From Echinicola marina (lineage in GTDB: Bacteria; Bacteroidota; Bacteroidia; Cytophagales; Cyclobacteriaceae), in the NCBI RefSeq assembly GCF_020463795.1, contig NZ_CP080025.1:4523501-4587500 (forward strand): DNA of 64,000 nt, written 5' to 3'. The stretch's first letter is position 1; each line of letters begins with the position of its first letter. This document shows positions 46,853 through 56,922 of this stretch, piece after piece. The notes under the pieces are model-generated. The model had not been told where the DNA came from. It saw nothing but the letters and a program-made list of their open reading frames with translations, and ran no database searches. The position numbers and the translations under genes were made by a program.

Positions 46853-48535
46853 CTAAAACTTAAAGGTCAAACCACCAATCCCTTGAATTCCACGGGATTG
46901 ATAATTCCAATATCTTTCATTTTTTTGGTTCAATAAATTATTGCCATGGGCAAACACGGAAAACCTATCAGTGATTTTATAATCTACCTTAGCATTTAAA
47001 TCAATGATCGGGCTAAGCGTATCTATATTATCAGCTCCAGTGAAGTTAATCACGTCGATCCCACCCATCATATCCAATCCAGCTTGTATTAACCACTTGT
47101 CATCTGGTGTGAACGTATTATGCACATTGATTTCCCACTTTGGCTTTTGCCATGCTCCTGTTTCGAAATCTGTATTTTCATCATCCTCAAACATATAATG
47201 ATAATAATTGGCAGAAGCATTGATTTGATATTGACTTCCAAAACTATATCCGAGTGAACCGGTATAGTTTAATACCTGGGTATCATCATAAACGATTTGG
47301 AACCTAGTGCTATCATTCATACTGTTTCCGTAGAAGTGCATATTTTCATAATCGCCATAGGCTACTCCCAACTTATAAGTGAAAGCATCTTCAACACTAC
47401 CTCTGATTCCCCCCTCAGCCTTAAATTTCTGTATGGTATTTAACAGCTGCTCGCTTGGTCCCAAATAGGGATTTTCCAAAGCAAAACCATAATAAGTATT
47501 TCTCTTTACATCACCTATATAACTTGCATACAAGGCAAATTCCTCTTGGAGATTATAACTCGCTTCAATGCTTGGAAAAATATGAAAATCATTGCCTTTA
47601 TCCGCATAAACATCATTCTCTACTACCAAATTAGCTCCAGCTTTAACTTCAAAACTCTCGTTTTGATATTTCACATAAGGCGAGAATTTCACATAATTCC
47701 TATTTATATCTGAATAGGTAATATCTGAAGGAGAAGTTAAAAAGGCTGCTAGATCAACTCCTGCCTTAGTTTCATCATTGAAATTATAATAGGTTTTTCC
47801 AGAAAAATTAATTTCATGCTCCCTAGCATCATAGTCATCATTGAAAAGCCTTGCTCCCAATTTCAACTCATAGTTAACTGGATCATCCTTTTCAATATTC
47901 CTAATTCCTGCTTGACCATAAATTGTATGAAACAATTGTTGAATTTCATCTGCAATAACCTCTGTGCCTGGTGTGTATCCATAAAAATGGTACCTGTCCC
48001 TATCATAGCCTAATTTACCGAACACCTCGAAAAATTCAGAAAAGTAACTTGCACTTAAACGGAAATTGGTATGATCCTCTGCTGAGTTTTCCTTATCTAC
48101 TGGCCCTTCATAAAATCCCAGATGTTTTAAGAAAAGACCAAAATTGAGATAATCACTTTCTACATTATTAATATGAAGTTCCGCCAAAGGTGACTGGTAA
48201 TTTCCATAACCCAATTTTACCAAACCATGATTGAGGGCTTGAGTAGTAGAAGAAAATCTTTTTTGATAAGGCTTCAATTCAGAAATGCTCGGATCCAAAG
48301 TGAAAAAGAAATCCCTCACATCATAATTGAAGTTACCTTGTCCCTCTGGCTGTGGCAAATTAGGTGCGCTTTCAAAATTCCTTGGCCTTGTGGGCAAATT
48401 CAAAATACGATCCTTTCTAATGACAAATTCCGCATTGGTAACCTCACCGCGTTCATTGCCCTTATTCTCTTGGGCAAAGCTCAAAGAGGCAGTACCAATC
48501 AACAATAAACATATAATAATCAATGATTTATTCAT
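46853..48535 (-). CDS. Outer-membrane beta-barrel protein without plug
   Basis: 560 residues from the ATG at 48535 (signal IICLLLIGTASLSFAQ). It is full of amphipathic strands and aromatic-alternating segments (LVKLGYGNYQSPLAELHINN, FRLSASYFSEFFEVFGKLGY, KVDYKITDRFSVFAHGNNLL) and ends in a C-terminal Phe (LTFKF), as for TonB-dependent-receptor-like barrels. No plug domain or TonB box was seen. Thirty bases downstream of the long TPR gene. Confidence 0.75.
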   Translation of the reverse strand: MNKSLIIICLLLIGTASLSFAQENKGNERGEVTNAEFVIRKDRILNLPTRPRNFESAPNLPQPEGQGNFNYDVRDFFFTLDPSISELKPYQKRFSSTTQALNHGLVKLGYGNYQSPLAELHINNVESDYLNFGLFLKHLGFYEGPVDKENSAEDHTNFRLSASYFSEFFEVFGKLGYDRDRYHFYGYTPGTEVIADEIQQLFHTIYGQAGIRNIEKDDPVNYELKLGARLFNDDYDAREHEINFSGKTYYNFNDETKAGVDLAAFLTSPSDITYSDINRNYVKFSPYVKYQNESFEVKAGANLVVENDVYADKGNDFHIFPSIEASYNLQEEFALYASYIGDVKRNTYYGFALENPYLGPSEQLLNTIQKFKAEGGIRGSVEDAFTYKLGVAYGDYENMHFYGNSMNDSTRFQIVYDDTQVLNYTGSLGYSFGSQYQINASANYYHYMFEDDENTDFETGAWQKPKWEINVHNTFTPDDKWLIQAGLDMMGGIDVINFTGADNIDTLSPIIDLNAKVDYKITDRFSVFAHGNNLLNQKNERYWNYQSRGIQGIGGLTFKF

Positions 48536-48565
48536 CTCTATTTCAATAGTTTGTTCAAGCAAAAA

Positions 48566-51553
48566 TTATTGAATCGTAACTAATAATTCTTGGGCTTCTT
48601 TCTTAATTTCCTCATTTTCAGAATTCTCAACAATAGACTCCAAGGTGGCCTTTGCTTGGAAATTCTCATTCAAGGCAAGGTAATTTTGGGCCAATAGTAA
48701 GAAGCATTTACCATACCAATAATCATAGACCGCATATTTATTTGAAAAGCTAAATATGGTTTCATTGGATTGGGTATAATTTTCTGCATCTTTCAATGAT
48801 GAAGCCAATAAATAAAGGGCCTCAGCTCCTTGGATTGATTCACTTTCATTGATCAGCGCCATTAATTCATCCTGCGCACCTGCTGTATTGCCCGTTTTGA
48901 TCAGGGATTTAGCTTTGATCAACTGAGCATTGGCTTGGGCATCTGTGGTGATATCCCCCAAGGCAATGACTTTGTCTGCAAAGAAACTAGCTGAATCAAA
49001 ATTGCTAATCTCATAATATGCCGTCATCAGTCCTTTGAAAGCTTCATATTCTTCAATCCTGTCCCTGGCCACCTTTGCACTGCTTAAGAAATAAGGTATT
49101 GCTTTTCTATATTGCTTATTCTCAAGCTCAATCTCCGCAATTTTTTGAATGGCCTTGGATCTATGGCTTGAAGCTCCCATTTTTTCCAAATCATAGAAAG
49201 TTACCAAAGCTTTTTCCTTTTGACCTGAACGATAATAGGCATCTCCCATAAAGAAATAAGCTTCCTGTTTATTCCCAGAATTAGGATAGGCTTTCAAATA
49301 GTTATCAAAGGCTTGGATGGCCTGCTGATAAGACTGGCTAAAAAACAGGTTCTTTGCAGATTCAAACTCTACACTTTGTAAGCTTTCATTACTTGGATTG
49401 GCTTTCTTGTATTCAGACAGGTAATTGGAAAATTCTCCAGAGCGTCCCTGAAGCGTAAGTGCCTCCTGCAAACCGACCAAAGCTGCGTCAGCATTACTTG
49501 AGTTAGGATATTTGTTCAATATTCTTTGATAATCATTAATGGTTTGATCATAATTCTTCAATGAATAATTGGCTATCGCCCTGCCTTCCAAAGCAAAAGG
49601 TACAAATGGGCTATTGGGACTCTGATCGATCAAGGCAGAAAAACCATTTCTGGCTGCTTGGTAATTGGACTCTTCCATATTGATCTGGGCTTTCTGGAAA
49701 ATTACATCATCCCTATATAGACTATTAGGGTATTTACTGATGGCCTTGTCCAATTCTGCAATGGCCTCTCTATTTCTGTTTTGGAAATTAAGCACCACAC
49801 CGGCCATGTAATAAGCATAATCTTCGGATTTGTTCCTCTCAGTGATGGCCCTTCTAAATGTATTCAAGGCATCGTCAAATTTCTTCTGAATATAATAAGT
49901 GTCACCTAATCTGATCAGCGCATCATCATAATATCCATTGATATCAGTTTTCTTAATTTGCCTGATATAATTATTGAATTGCTTTTCTGCCTTAGCATAT
50001 TGTTTGGTATTAAAATACGCATAACCCAAACCATAATAACTTCTGATCAATGCCGGATCCAGTGAAGTCAAACGCATATTGACTACCTGCTCATAAGACT
50101 TGATGGCCTGATTCAGATTACCATCTGCAGCATAAGCCTCCGCCTTCCAATAAAAAGCCTCATGAACAATAGTTTTGTCTATAGGATAGTTAATGGACTT
50201 ATCAAAATAGGTAATGGCATTTTTATATTGCTTGTTTCTATAATAAGTCACACCTTGAAAATAGGTCACCTTCTGATAGGCCGCTCGAATCCTCGGTGAC
50301 TTATCCTGCATCCCTTCTATATGGCTAATGGCCCTCAAATAATTATTGGTATTGATCAAGGCATCACTTAACAAGTTTTCTGCTTCGGCCCTATTGGCCC
50401 CCCTTGGATATTGATTTAAATAATTATCCAAAGCATTTACTGCTTCCTGAAAACTGCCTTTTTCCAAGCTTAGCTTAGCATAGTTGAATAACGATTCCTC
50501 TTGTATGGCGGCATCATAGGTACTTTTATAAGCCGCATTAAAACTTGTAGAGGCAAATTGTGGATTGTTTAACTTCAAATAGGAATGTCCCAAATAATAA
50601 CTCGAAACTTGCCCCAACCGGTCTTTTTCCAGAGCCACCTTCTTAAAATAATTTGTCGCTTCCTGATATTTCTGTACTTTGAATTGTGCGACCCCGGCCT
50701 TGTACATTTGCTCACGGCTCATCTCTCCTCCTCCAGCTTTTGTAAAAGCGTCATAATAGGTCGCTGCATTGGTAAAATCCCTTCTTTCAAAATAGGCTTC
50801 TGCCATTAAAAGATAAATTCCGCCTTTACGGTCAAGGTTGTTCCTGGATTGAGTTATTGGTGTGGCATAAGCAATCAGCTCATCATATTGCTTTTGTCTG
50901 TAATAAAGCTCAGAAAGCATATAAGGCACTTTGCTTTGATAGACTTGATACCTGTCTGCTTGTTTAAAATCCGCAATGGCCTGATCATATTTTCCCTGCT
51001 GAAGGGCTACATAACCTCCATAGTAATATCCATCAGCAGTATAGGAAGTCTGCATCTTCTTAACCGGATCAAAATACCTTGCCGCATTGGCATAATCTTT
51101 CAGCTGAAAATAAGCGTACCCTGTCTTGAAATAAACCTTGGAGCGCTCTTCCAAACTGATCACATCGACATTGACCTTATTATAATGTCCAATCGCATCC
51201 TTATAATGACGCTTTTCAAAATAATAATCACCCAGTAAAAACGCCGCTTCATTGGCTTTGGGGTCAGTGGGATAATTGTTGGTGATGTTTTCTACAAGAG
51301 ATGGGCCATCCGGATTGTCTGTTCTCAAAGCTGACACAGCGTGGTAATAGTCTACATCAATACGCTGTGAAGGGCTTAAATCTTCATCTTTTAGGTTTTC
51401 AAACTCCAGTTTTGAAGCACTGTATTGGTGTTTATCAAAAAGCTCAAAGGCATCATCTATCTTCTTGTCAATACCTGATTGGTATAAGCTTGATTGGGCA
51501 TTGACCTGATAAATACAGCCGGTGGTCAGCAATAATAGTAATGTCTTTCTCAT
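48566..51553 (-). CDS. Large secreted TPR-repeat protein
   Basis: 995 residues, signal peptide ending TGCIYQVNAQ, then around twenty-five TPR/SEL-type helical repeats (for example AFLLGDYYFEKRHYKDAIGHY and AEDPYIQK-like repeats) with tandem period near 34-37 residues. It resembles the YbgF/BamD-type TPR giants of Bacteroidota, which pair with outer-membrane barrels. Probably a periplasmic scaffold for the neighbouring barrel. Confidence 0.8.
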   Translation of the reverse strand: MRKTLLLLLTTGCIYQVNAQSSLYQSGIDKKIDDAFELFDKHQYSASKLEFENLKDEDLSPSQRIDVDYYHAVSALRTDNPDGPSLVENITNNYPTDPKANEAAFLLGDYYFEKRHYKDAIGHYNKVNVDVISLEERSKVYFKTGYAYFQLKDYANAARYFDPVKKMQTSYTADGYYYGGYVALQQGKYDQAIADFKQADRYQVYQSKVPYMLSELYYRQKQYDELIAYATPITQSRNNLDRKGGIYLLMAEAYFERRDFTNAATYYDAFTKAGGGEMSREQMYKAGVAQFKVQKYQEATNYFKKVALEKDRLGQVSSYYLGHSYLKLNNPQFASTSFNAAYKSTYDAAIQEESLFNYAKLSLEKGSFQEAVNALDNYLNQYPRGANRAEAENLLSDALINTNNYLRAISHIEGMQDKSPRIRAAYQKVTYFQGVTYYRNKQYKNAITYFDKSINYPIDKTIVHEAFYWKAEAYAADGNLNQAIKSYEQVVNMRLTSLDPALIRSYYGLGYAYFNTKQYAKAEKQFNNYIRQIKKTDINGYYDDALIRLGDTYYIQKKFDDALNTFRRAITERNKSEDYAYYMAGVVLNFQNRNREAIAELDKAISKYPNSLYRDDVIFQKAQINMEESNYQAARNGFSALIDQSPNSPFVPFALEGRAIANYSLKNYDQTINDYQRILNKYPNSSNADAALVGLQEALTLQGRSGEFSNYLSEYKKANPSNESLQSVEFESAKNLFFSQSYQQAIQAFDNYLKAYPNSGNKQEAYFFMGDAYYRSGQKEKALVTFYDLEKMGASSHRSKAIQKIAEIELENKQYRKAIPYFLSSAKVARDRIEEYEAFKGLMTAYYEISNFDSASFFADKVIALGDITTDAQANAQLIKAKSLIKTGNTAGAQDELMALINESESIQGAEALYLLASSLKDAENYTQSNETIFSFSNKYAVYDYWYGKCFLLLAQNYLALNENFQAKATLESIVENSENEEIKKEAQELLVTIQ

Positions 51554-51568
51554 GGTAAAGTTCGCAAA

Positions 51569-52591
51569 CTAATGCATCAATTTGAATATGAGTTCTTTAA
51601 GAATTTCCGCCTCACTCATTCCATTGGCATCGATACCCTTAGAACGTAAATCCGCTTCTTTCAAATATCCTATATTATCAATAACCTTGCCTATTGGATA
51701 GTTTTTCGAAGCAATCATATATTCTTTCATAAAAAAAGGATTGACTTTTAGCTTACCTGCCAGCTCCCTTTCTCCTAGTTTCCTATTGGAATGCACCAAT
51801 AACAGCCTGGAAAAATGCAGGTATAAAAGGGCTATTATAGGAATCAATGGGTTTGACTTAGGGTTTTGACTAAAATGGTTAATGATCTTATTGGCCTTCA
51901 ATACATCCCTAAAACTCAAAGCTTTGGTCAGCTCAAAATTATTATAATCCTTGTTGATCCCGATATATTGTTGGATATGATTACTGTTGATCTGAATAGG
52001 TTCACTAAAATTGATCAACATCTTGTCTATCTCATTGGTCAACACTTCGAGATTGTTACCAATAGATTCAGCAATGATCTGACAGGCCTTTGGTTCTATG
52101 GTAAAATCCTTACTTTTCAGATAGCCATCTATCCAAGGCGATAGTTTGTATTCAGGGACCTTATCAGATTTTACCAAGACTGCTTTCTTATCCAAATCCT
52201 TGGCTAGGGCTTTCCTTCCATCCAATACCTTGTATTTGTGCGCAAACACCAATATGGTACTTGGCAAAGGATTGGACAAATAATTGATCAGTAGACTGTC
52301 ACCTGCTTCCTTTCCTAAGTCTGGTAAGTTTTGTGCCTCTTTGACGATGACTACTTGGCGTTCTGCCATCATGGGAAACCGTCTGGCATTGGTCAACACT
52401 TGGTTCATGCTAGCATCCTTACCATACATCATGATTTGGTTAAATCCCTTTTCATGTTCTGGAATAGCGTGCTTTTCAATATAATTGGTAATCTGATCTA
52501 TAAAATAAGGCTCGTCTCCCTGTAAAAAATAAACGGGAGCATATTTCCCGCTTTTCAACTCCTTTAAAACTGCTTCAGGTTGGTTTGGCAT
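51569..52591 (-). CDS. holA: DNA polymerase III delta subunit
   Basis: 340 residues. APVYFLQGDEPYFIDQITNY at the N-terminus, FPMMAERQVVIVKEAQNLPD, NNLEVLTNEIDKML and the C-terminal helical collar (SNRKLGERELAGKLKVNPFF). It opens the sliding clamp as part of the clamp loader. Sits 15 bases upstream of the long TPR gene. Confidence 0.93.
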   Translation of the reverse strand: MPNQPEAVLKELKSGKYAPVYFLQGDEPYFIDQITNYIEKHAIPEHEKGFNQIMMYGKDASMNQVLTNARRFPMMAERQVVIVKEAQNLPDLGKEAGDSLLINYLSNPLPSTILVFAHKYKVLDGRKALAKDLDKKAVLVKSDKVPEYKLSPWIDGYLKSKDFTIEPKACQIIAESIGNNLEVLTNEIDKMLINFSEPIQINSNHIQQYIGINKDYNNFELTKALSFRDVLKANKIINHFSQNPKSNPLIPIIALLYLHFSRLLLVHSNRKLGERELAGKLKVNPFFMKEYMIASKNYPIGKVIDNIGYLKEADLRSKGIDANGMSEAEILKELIFKLMH

Positions 52592-52776
52592 AATTCTATA
52601 TTTCTACTCAAATATAAAAATTATTGGCATGATAGAAATAATATACAGCCATTATACTATGATATTTAACAATTAAACAAAAGTCAACACACATGAATAA
52701 AATTCAATTAAAAATGTAATGAATTTCAGTAGGGAATAAACTTCTTCATGACATAGCCTGTTAAGTATAATGTTAT

Positions 52777-52784
52777 TAATTTTG
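52777..52784 (+). promoter_or_regulatory. -7 element for the TPR gene at 52810
   Basis: TAATTTTG fits TAnnTTTG, 26 bases before the GTG start. The -33 region is weak. Confidence 0.5.
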
Positions 52785-52809
52785 AACAAAATAAAAAAAC
52801 AAATACATC

Positions 52810-53529
52810 GTGAGTGATATTAATCAGGGTATCTCCTATTATAAAGAAGGTAAATTTGAAGAGGCATTGGTTATTTTCGATCAGTTGATCAAGCAAAGCC
52901 CAAAGGAACCGATTCTACTGCTTCATAGGGGAAGAATCCTTTCCAGGCTTGGAAAACTTGAAGCTTCCTTGACAGATTTTGACCTGCTTATTGAAATAGA
53001 CAATTTCAATCCGGATTATATCAGTGACAGGGCCGTAGTACTTCATTTGATGAAAAGAAATGAAGATGCCTTAAAGGAATTGGACAGGGCACTGAATCTG
53101 GACCCTAATAATCCTTACAGGTACTCGAGCCGCGCTTTTCTGAAAGACCGTGCCGGAGATTTAGAAGGAGCTATTGCTGATTATGAAAAGGCCATTGAGC
53201 TAGATCCGGAAGATGCAGTTTCTTACAATAATAAAGGACTTGTTGAAGAGAAATTGGGTTACAAGAAACAATCCAAATCCAGTTTTCAAAAAGCTGATGA
53301 TTTGATAGGCTATCAACCCAAAGAATATAAAAGCACCGCGACACCAAAAGAAAAAGAGCACAAAGACCAGTCACCGCCAATCACTTCTTCTAAACAGGAT
53401 GAAGAAAGGGCCAACAAGTCTATTTCATTTAAAGATTACTGGAAAACCGTTGCCAAGGTTCTTGGTGATAAAAACACAAGGACTGAGTTTTTTGATTTTA
53501 TCAAATCAAAATTCGGAAATAAAAAGTAA
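52810..53529 (+). CDS. Cytoplasmic TPR protein, GTG start
   Basis: 239 residues, initiating with GTG. Four or five TPR units from residue 4 (GISYYKEGKFEEALVIFDQL, LLHRGRILSRLGKLEASLTD, SRAFLKDRAGDLEGAIADYE, YNNKGLVEEKLGYKKQSKSS), then a disordered Lys/Ser/Pro linker and a basic helix near the end. No signal peptide. The ends of this gene and the universal stress protein gene meet tail-to-tail with no spacer. Confidence 0.8.
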   Translation: MSDINQGISYYKEGKFEEALVIFDQLIKQSPKEPILLLHRGRILSRLGKLEASLTDFDLLIEIDNFNPDYISDRAVVLHLMKRNEDALKELDRALNLDPNNPYRYSSRAFLKDRAGDLEGAIADYEKAIELDPEDAVSYNNKGLVEEKLGYKKQSKSSFQKADDLIGYQPKEYKSTATPKEKEHKDQSPPITSSKQDEERANKSISFKDYWKTVAKVLGDKNTRTEFFDFIKSKFGNKK

Positions 53530-54363
53530 TCAAACCTTTTTGACGACCAGAAGTGGTTTATTGATAAAATAAGACATCTTTCTTGACAAATTACTTGTAA
53601 AAAGCTGGTCAAACCAGCTTTTTTTCTTGCTCAGAGTTACCAAAATGTCCCCTTTGGCAACGACCAAATAATTCTCCAGTCCCAAGCTAGGCTCATCACG
53701 ATAGGTCTTCAATACATAACTCATTTTTTCGTAGCGAATAAATGGCTTGATCTCTTCAACCATGGTTTGGTGTAAGGCTTTATCTATGATTTTATTCTTT
53801 GTTCCCACATGGACAATATCAATTTCACTATCAAAATGGCCAGCCATTTCCACTACTTTTTGAATGGCCAGCTTATCCTCCTCTAAATAGTCCGTTGCAT
53901 AAACAAATTTTCTTGGGGGCTTAAAGAATACCTTGCGGGGAACGATCAATACATCCCGGTCAGCTTGGTCAATCACCTGACTTGACCGAGATCCTATAAA
54001 ATTGGTTTTGATATCATTCACACCCTCTGTCCCCATGATAATCAAATCAATATTTTGCTCCTCAGCATATTTAATGATCACGGGAACAGTCTTCCCTTCC
54101 CTGATTTCCGCTTTACATGAGTTAATCCCTTTGTCTGAGCATTCTAGCAGTACCTCATTGACCAGATTATCCATCTTCTTTTGGACAAAGTCCAGAAGCT
54201 CTTCCTTTGGTTTACGGAAAAGCTTCCTGTAATCATCCATATCAGGAACATGAAACAGGGTTAAATCTGCATGGTATTTTTCAGCCATTTTTGCCGCATA
54301 CTCAATAGCATTTAAAGAACATTCCGAAAAATCTGTAGGACATAAAATTTTAAAAGTACTCAT
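53530..54363 (-). CDS. Two-domain universal stress protein
   Basis: 277 residues. First Usp domain (residues 1-145) has KILCPTDFSECSLNAIEYA and the nucleotide-binding pattern GTEGVNDIKTNFIGS at residues 111-125 (G-2X-G-9X-GS). The second domain (KFVYATDYLEEDKLAIQKVV onwards) lacks it. Likely ATP-binding stress protein. It converges on the TPR gene. Confidence 0.88.
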   Translation of the reverse strand: MSTFKILCPTDFSECSLNAIEYAAKMAEKYHADLTLFHVPDMDDYRKLFRKPKEELLDFVQKKMDNLVNEVLLECSDKGINSCKAEIREGKTVPVIIKYAEEQNIDLIIMGTEGVNDIKTNFIGSRSSQVIDQADRDVLIVPRKVFFKPPRKFVYATDYLEEDKLAIQKVVEMAGHFDSEIDIVHVGTKNKIIDKALHQTMVEEIKPFIRYEKMSYVLKTYRDEPSLGLENYLVVAKGDILVTLSKKKSWFDQLFTSNLSRKMSYFINKPLLVVKKV

Positions 54364-54383
54364 ATAAAATCGGGGTTTATTTA

Positions 54384-55304
54384 TTAATAACCTCTTTCAC
54401 GGTCAATCTGATTGACCAATGGTCTATTTTCTTTCAGTCTCCTATAATTCTCAATTATCTGAGGAGCCGCTGCCTTAGGATTGGTTACACTGGCTATATG
54501 TGGAGTAAAAGTAATTTTAGGATGTCTCCAAAACTCATGTCCTTCCGGTAAGGGTTCCTTCCTGAAAACATCCAATAGTGCCCCAGAAAGTATGCCTTCA
54601 TCTATGGCAGGAATCAAATCCTCTTCTATGAGGTGCTGCCCTCTCGCCACATTGATCAAGTAGGTACCTTTATTACACTTCCTAAATAAATCTGCATTTA
54701 AAACCCCATCCGTTTGCGGTGTCAAAGGTAGTAAACAAACCAATACATTGATCTGTTTGAGAAATTCTCCCAATTGATCACCATAGAAGTACGGAAATTT
54801 AAAATTTTTCTTTGGCCTATTTCCATAACCCAACACCTCAAAGCCCATATAATCCAATTTGTCCAAAACATCTCCTCCCAATTCACCTACTCCTAGCACA
54901 CCGATTTTGACGGGTAGTTCAGGCTGATTCATATCCCATTTCTGGTTTTCCTTATCTGCCAAAAACCGTTGAATTTGACGATGGTAATTTAGCACCCCCA
55001 TCACCACATAATTGGTCATGGAAAAAGTCAGTTTGGGATCCACGATCCTACAAATTGCAATGGATTTGTCTATATTTTCGTCACCTAAAATATGATCCAC
55101 CCCGGCTCCCATTGAGCAAATTAATCTTAAATTTTTGAATTGGGCCAGAGTTCCCTTAGGATGCTGCCATACCATGGCCACAGTTACTTCATTTGGATGC
55201 CTAATTTCCGGATAAATCTCCAAGGAAATATCCGGCGCTTCCTTTTTGAATATTTCTAACCAAGGACTTATATCTCTGCTCGGGGAAATAATTGCTAAAC
55301 TCAT
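54384..55304 (-). CDS. ghrA: Glyoxylate/hydroxypyruvate reductase A family dehydrogenase
   Basis: 306 residues. D-2-hydroxyacid dehydrogenase fold: IGVLGVGELGGDVLDKL as NAD(P) loop, LVCLLPLTPQTDGVLNADLF, YLINVARGQHLIEEDL and FTPHIASVTNP, with catalytic Arg, Glu and His all present. Best match to the GhrA branch reducing glyoxylate/hydroxypyruvate. Stop codon overlaps nothing; 79 bases before the next upstream gene's end (one base gap). Confidence 0.9.
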   Translation of the reverse strand: MSLAIISPSRDISPWLEIFKKEAPDISLEIYPEIRHPNEVTVAMVWQHPKGTLAQFKNLRLICSMGAGVDHILGDENIDKSIAICRIVDPKLTFSMTNYVVMGVLNYHRQIQRFLADKENQKWDMNQPELPVKIGVLGVGELGGDVLDKLDYMGFEVLGYGNRPKKNFKFPYFYGDQLGEFLKQINVLVCLLPLTPQTDGVLNADLFRKCNKGTYLINVARGQHLIEEDLIPAIDEGILSGALLDVFRKEPLPEGHEFWRHPKITFTPHIASVTNPKAAAPQIIENYRRLKENRPLVNQIDRERGY

Positions 55305-55916
55305 CTATTTTTTACTGATATATGGATTATTCTTAATATAATACCGCCACGGTAATAAGGCATCTTCTTCGGCATAGTCTATCCCTACTCTTTGGGTAGT
55401 GACAATTTCAACATCCGATTTATCTTCCTCTTTATGCCCTAACCAAAGACCATATTCTTTTTTATATAATCTCAAATCATTATTTTCAGAGGAAATCCCC
55501 AATGCTTTGGTCAGCTTTCCAGGTCCATTGGTAAGATCATGTTTACGCTTCACCTTCCTTCTCTCATGCATGATATCCTCTCCATAAATAGGCTCAACAG
55601 CTCTTATAAGTACCGCCTTGGCATCACCTTCCGCATGTGTAACGACATTGAGCAAATGGTGCATGCCATAACATAAATAAACATAACTTCTTCCTCCTTC
55701 CTTGAACATTACGGCCGTTCTTGGCGTTAGTTTATTTGGAAATGCATGACAGGCTTTATCCACATTTCCATCATAAGCCTCTGTTTCTACGATTCTAGCT
55801 GCAGTGGCCTTTCCACCTAATTCTGAAATAATGATTTTACCTAAAAGGTCCTTGGCAATTTCTGTTACATTCCTTACTAAAAAGAAATCCTTAGCAAGAA
55901 TTTTAATATCTTCCAT
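55305..55916 (-). CDS. DNA-3-methyladenine glycosylase (AAG/MPG type)
   Basis: 203 residues. ETEAYDG at 44-50 carries the catalytic Glu; DKACHAFPNKLTPRTAVMF and GRSYVYLCYGMHHLLNVV are family hallmarks, as is LTNGPGKLTKALGI. It excises alkylated purines. One base after the ghrA start region, so co-transcribed. Confidence 0.95.
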   Translation of the reverse strand: MEDIKILAKDFFLVRNVTEIAKDLLGKIIISELGGKATAARIVETEAYDGNVDKACHAFPNKLTPRTAVMFKEGGRSYVYLCYGMHHLLNVVTHAEGDAKAVLIRAVEPIYGEDIMHERRKVKRKHDLTNGPGKLTKALGISSENNDLRLYKKEYGLWLGHKEEDKSDVEIVTTQRVGIDYAEEDALLPWRYYIKNNPYISKK

Positions 55917-56009
55917 GTTTAGTACTATTGCCCCTTAATATCCATATTTTAGTCAAAATAAAAAAAACATTAATATTACTTCTTACAATTAAACCAATTC
56001 GAATTATCT

Positions 56010-56861
56010 ATGAAGCTAAGCGTCAGTATCTTCATTATGCTCCTAAGCATGACTGCAACTTTTATGGCAGTTGCACAGCAAATCCAAATGCCTCAGGCAA
56101 GCCCGTCGGCCACCATCAGCCAGAAAATAGGCCTTACCGATGTAAAGGTGGAATATAGTCGACCAAGTGTAAAAGGAAGGAAAATCTTTGGCGTTCTGGT
56201 TCCTTATGGTGAGGTATGGAGAACTGGAGCTAATTCCAGCACCAAAATCTCCTTTAACACCGATGTGATCATTGAAGGGAAAAAACTCCCAGAAGGCACT
56301 TATGCACTTTACAGTATTCCTGACAAAAAAGAGTGGACCATTATCCTCTCGGACAATCTTGAATTATGGGGCTCAATAGGCTACACCCCTGAAAATGATG
56401 TTCTGAGATTTAAGGTACCTGTTGAAAAAAGCCGTAAAGATGTTGAAACCATGGAAATCAGTTTCAATAAACTAACAGACTCTGGGGCTACATTAAACTT
56501 GAACTGGGAAAAAGCAGCTATCAGCTTTAATATTGAAACAGAAGTAGAAGCAGTAGTGATGAGCCAAATTCAGGACTTGGTTATTGACCAAAATTCAGAT
56601 AATCCAGGATTGCTTTACCAAGCAGCTTCGTACTATTATTCTCAAGACAAGGATCTCGAAACCGCCCATGATTGGATAGAAAGATCCGTTAAAGACGATC
56701 CTAAGTATTGGACCATGCACTTAAAGGCCAAAATAGAGGACAAACTGGGCATGAAAGAGGAAGCAATAAAAAGTGCAAGCCTTTCTGCTGAAATGGCCAG
56801 AGAAGCCAAAAACATGGATTATGTCGGCCTTAATGAGCGATTGATCAACTCACTAAAATAA
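56010..56861 (+). CDS. Secreted DUF2911 protein with C-terminal helical tail
   Basis: 283 residues. Signal peptide (IMLLSMTATFMAVAQ), then a DUF2911 beta domain: MPQASPSATISQKIGLTDVK, VEYSRPSVKGRKIFG, VWRTGANSSTKISF and GTYALYSIPDKKEWTIILSD. Residues 200-283 are TPR-like (LLYQAASYYYSQDKDLETAH). Function unknown. Divergent from the glycosylase, with a terminator downstream. Confidence 0.85.
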   Translation: MKLSVSIFIMLLSMTATFMAVAQQIQMPQASPSATISQKIGLTDVKVEYSRPSVKGRKIFGVLVPYGEVWRTGANSSTKISFNTDVIIEGKKLPEGTYALYSIPDKKEWTIILSDNLELWGSIGYTPENDVLRFKVPVEKSRKDVETMEISFNKLTDSGATLNLNWEKAAISFNIETEVEAVVMSQIQDLVIDQNSDNPGLLYQAASYYYSQDKDLETAHDWIERSVKDDPKYWTMHLKAKIEDKLGMKEEAIKSASLSAEMAREAKNMDYVGLNERLINSLK

Positions 56862-56870
56862 ATCCACGTT

Positions 56871-56904
56871 AAAGAGACCATAAGTATTTGGCTTATGGTC
56901 TTTT
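56871..56904. terminator. Intrinsic terminator, DUF2911 / symporter
   Basis: AAAGAGACCATAAG pairs with CTTATGGTC followed by TTTT (stem 56876-56884 with 56892-56900); it serves the + gene and, in reverse, the symporter transcript. Confidence 0.8.
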
Positions 56905-56922
56905 CATTTCTTCTTCAAATAA

